A DNA stretch of 34,185 nt from Candidatus Omnitrophota bacterium. Lineage in GTDB: Bacteria; Omnitrophota; Koll11; Zapsychrales; Fredricksoniimonadaceae. The notes beneath the pieces were generated by a model. It did not search any database, was not told the origin of the DNA, and was given only the letters and a program-made list of their open reading frames with translations. Every line of letters begins with the position of its first letter. The stretch's first letter is position 1. The stretch spans positions 1 to 34,185 of the forward strand of contig JAHFGF010000001.1 in assembly GCA_023247595.1 (NCBI GenBank), in the 5' to 3' direction. Both the position numbers and the translations under genes were made by a program. Shown here in pieces: positions 34,028-34,185 of the stretch.

Positions 34028-34185
34028 ATGTCATCTTTTTTCTTTTACCTGTTCGCGACAACTTTGATCTTATCCAGCTTGGCGGTCGTTCTTTCCCGTA
34101 ATCCGCTTTATAATGTTTTATCGCTTGTCGCCGCTACTTTTTCTTTATCCAACCTTTTTATCATCATGGAAGCCTATTTTGTGGG
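34028..34185 (+). CDS. nuoJ: NADH-quinone oxidoreductase subunit J, N-terminal fragment
   Basis: The frame opens at ATG 34028-34030 and runs off the window after 52 codons. The fragment shows the first TM (FFFYLFATTLILSSLAVVL), the family segment SRNPLYNVLSLVAA and a second TM with LFIIMEAYFV, as in NuoJ. NuoJ is a proton-pathway membrane subunit of respiratory complex I. No nuoA-I genes precede it; the upstream 600 bp are non-coding, so the nuo genes are split and this would be the start of a nuoJKLMN-type block. No Shine-Dalgarno is obvious. The fragment is short, but the motif order is characteristic. Confidence 0.82.
   Translation, partial: MSSFFFYLFATTLILSSLAVVLSRNPLYNVLSLVAATFSLSNLFIIMEAYFV

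Overview
The window is chromosomal DNA of a low-to-mid GC bacterium with a Gram-negative type envelope: an OmpA/LysM peptidoglycan-binding protein, a lipoprotein candidate, Sec signal peptides and the first codons of a complex I subunit gene. No rRNA, tRNA, CRISPR array or mobile element is visible. The exported giant coiled-coil proteins, type III glutamine synthetase and Trp-rich OmpA/LysM protein make an uncultured phylum such as Omnitrophota plausible. That is an inference; no marker gene here settles it.

Region 1 (1-4791, all minus strand) is a nitrogen-assimilation block. It holds a type III glutamine synthetase (glnN, cut by the window edge), an operon of a 32-residue membrane peptide, amtB and glnK, and just upstream a GAF-GAF-ANTAR protein. 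Both glnN and the amtB operon have near-consensus sigma-70 promoters with 17-bp spacers. Each promoter is followed at once by a leader in which a small hairpin with an A1/G4 hexaloop competes with an intrinsic terminator. The amtB operon carries two of these in tandem. This is the layout of ANTAR-mediated antitermination, so the adjacent ANTAR protein probably controls nitrogen uptake and assimilation through RNA rather than through sigma-54/NtrC. GlnK lacks the uridylylated tyrosine of the T-loop.

Region 2 (4901-8769, minus) has sucC-sucD followed by a stand-alone homologue of the BioD-like/DRTGG regulatory half of phosphotransacetylase. Upstream lies a lipoprotein candidate with two peptidoglycan-binding domains. 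A divergent gene (8882-10645, plus) encodes a GT-C type membrane glycosyltransferase with C-terminal TPRs.

Region 3 (10686-23190, minus) is the most unusual part. In transcription order it encodes an OmpA/LysM protein, a single-TM protein, a two-TM protein with chemoreceptor-like topology, a 2587-residue exported coiled coil with ten copies of a 71-residue repeat, and a small CheX-like protein. Region 5 (25557-33321, minus) repeats the pairing: a paralogous CheX-like protein precedes a 1406-residue exported coiled coil that shares a proline-containing motif with the giant. Two tandem cytochromes P450 follow. I propose the CheX-like plus giant coiled-coil pairing as a candidate undescribed envelope system.

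Region 4 (23365-25504) holds a CorC/HlyC-type CBS transporter and a divergent DedA protein. The last 0.86 kb is AT-rich and mostly non-coding, and ends in the start of nuoJ on the plus strand.
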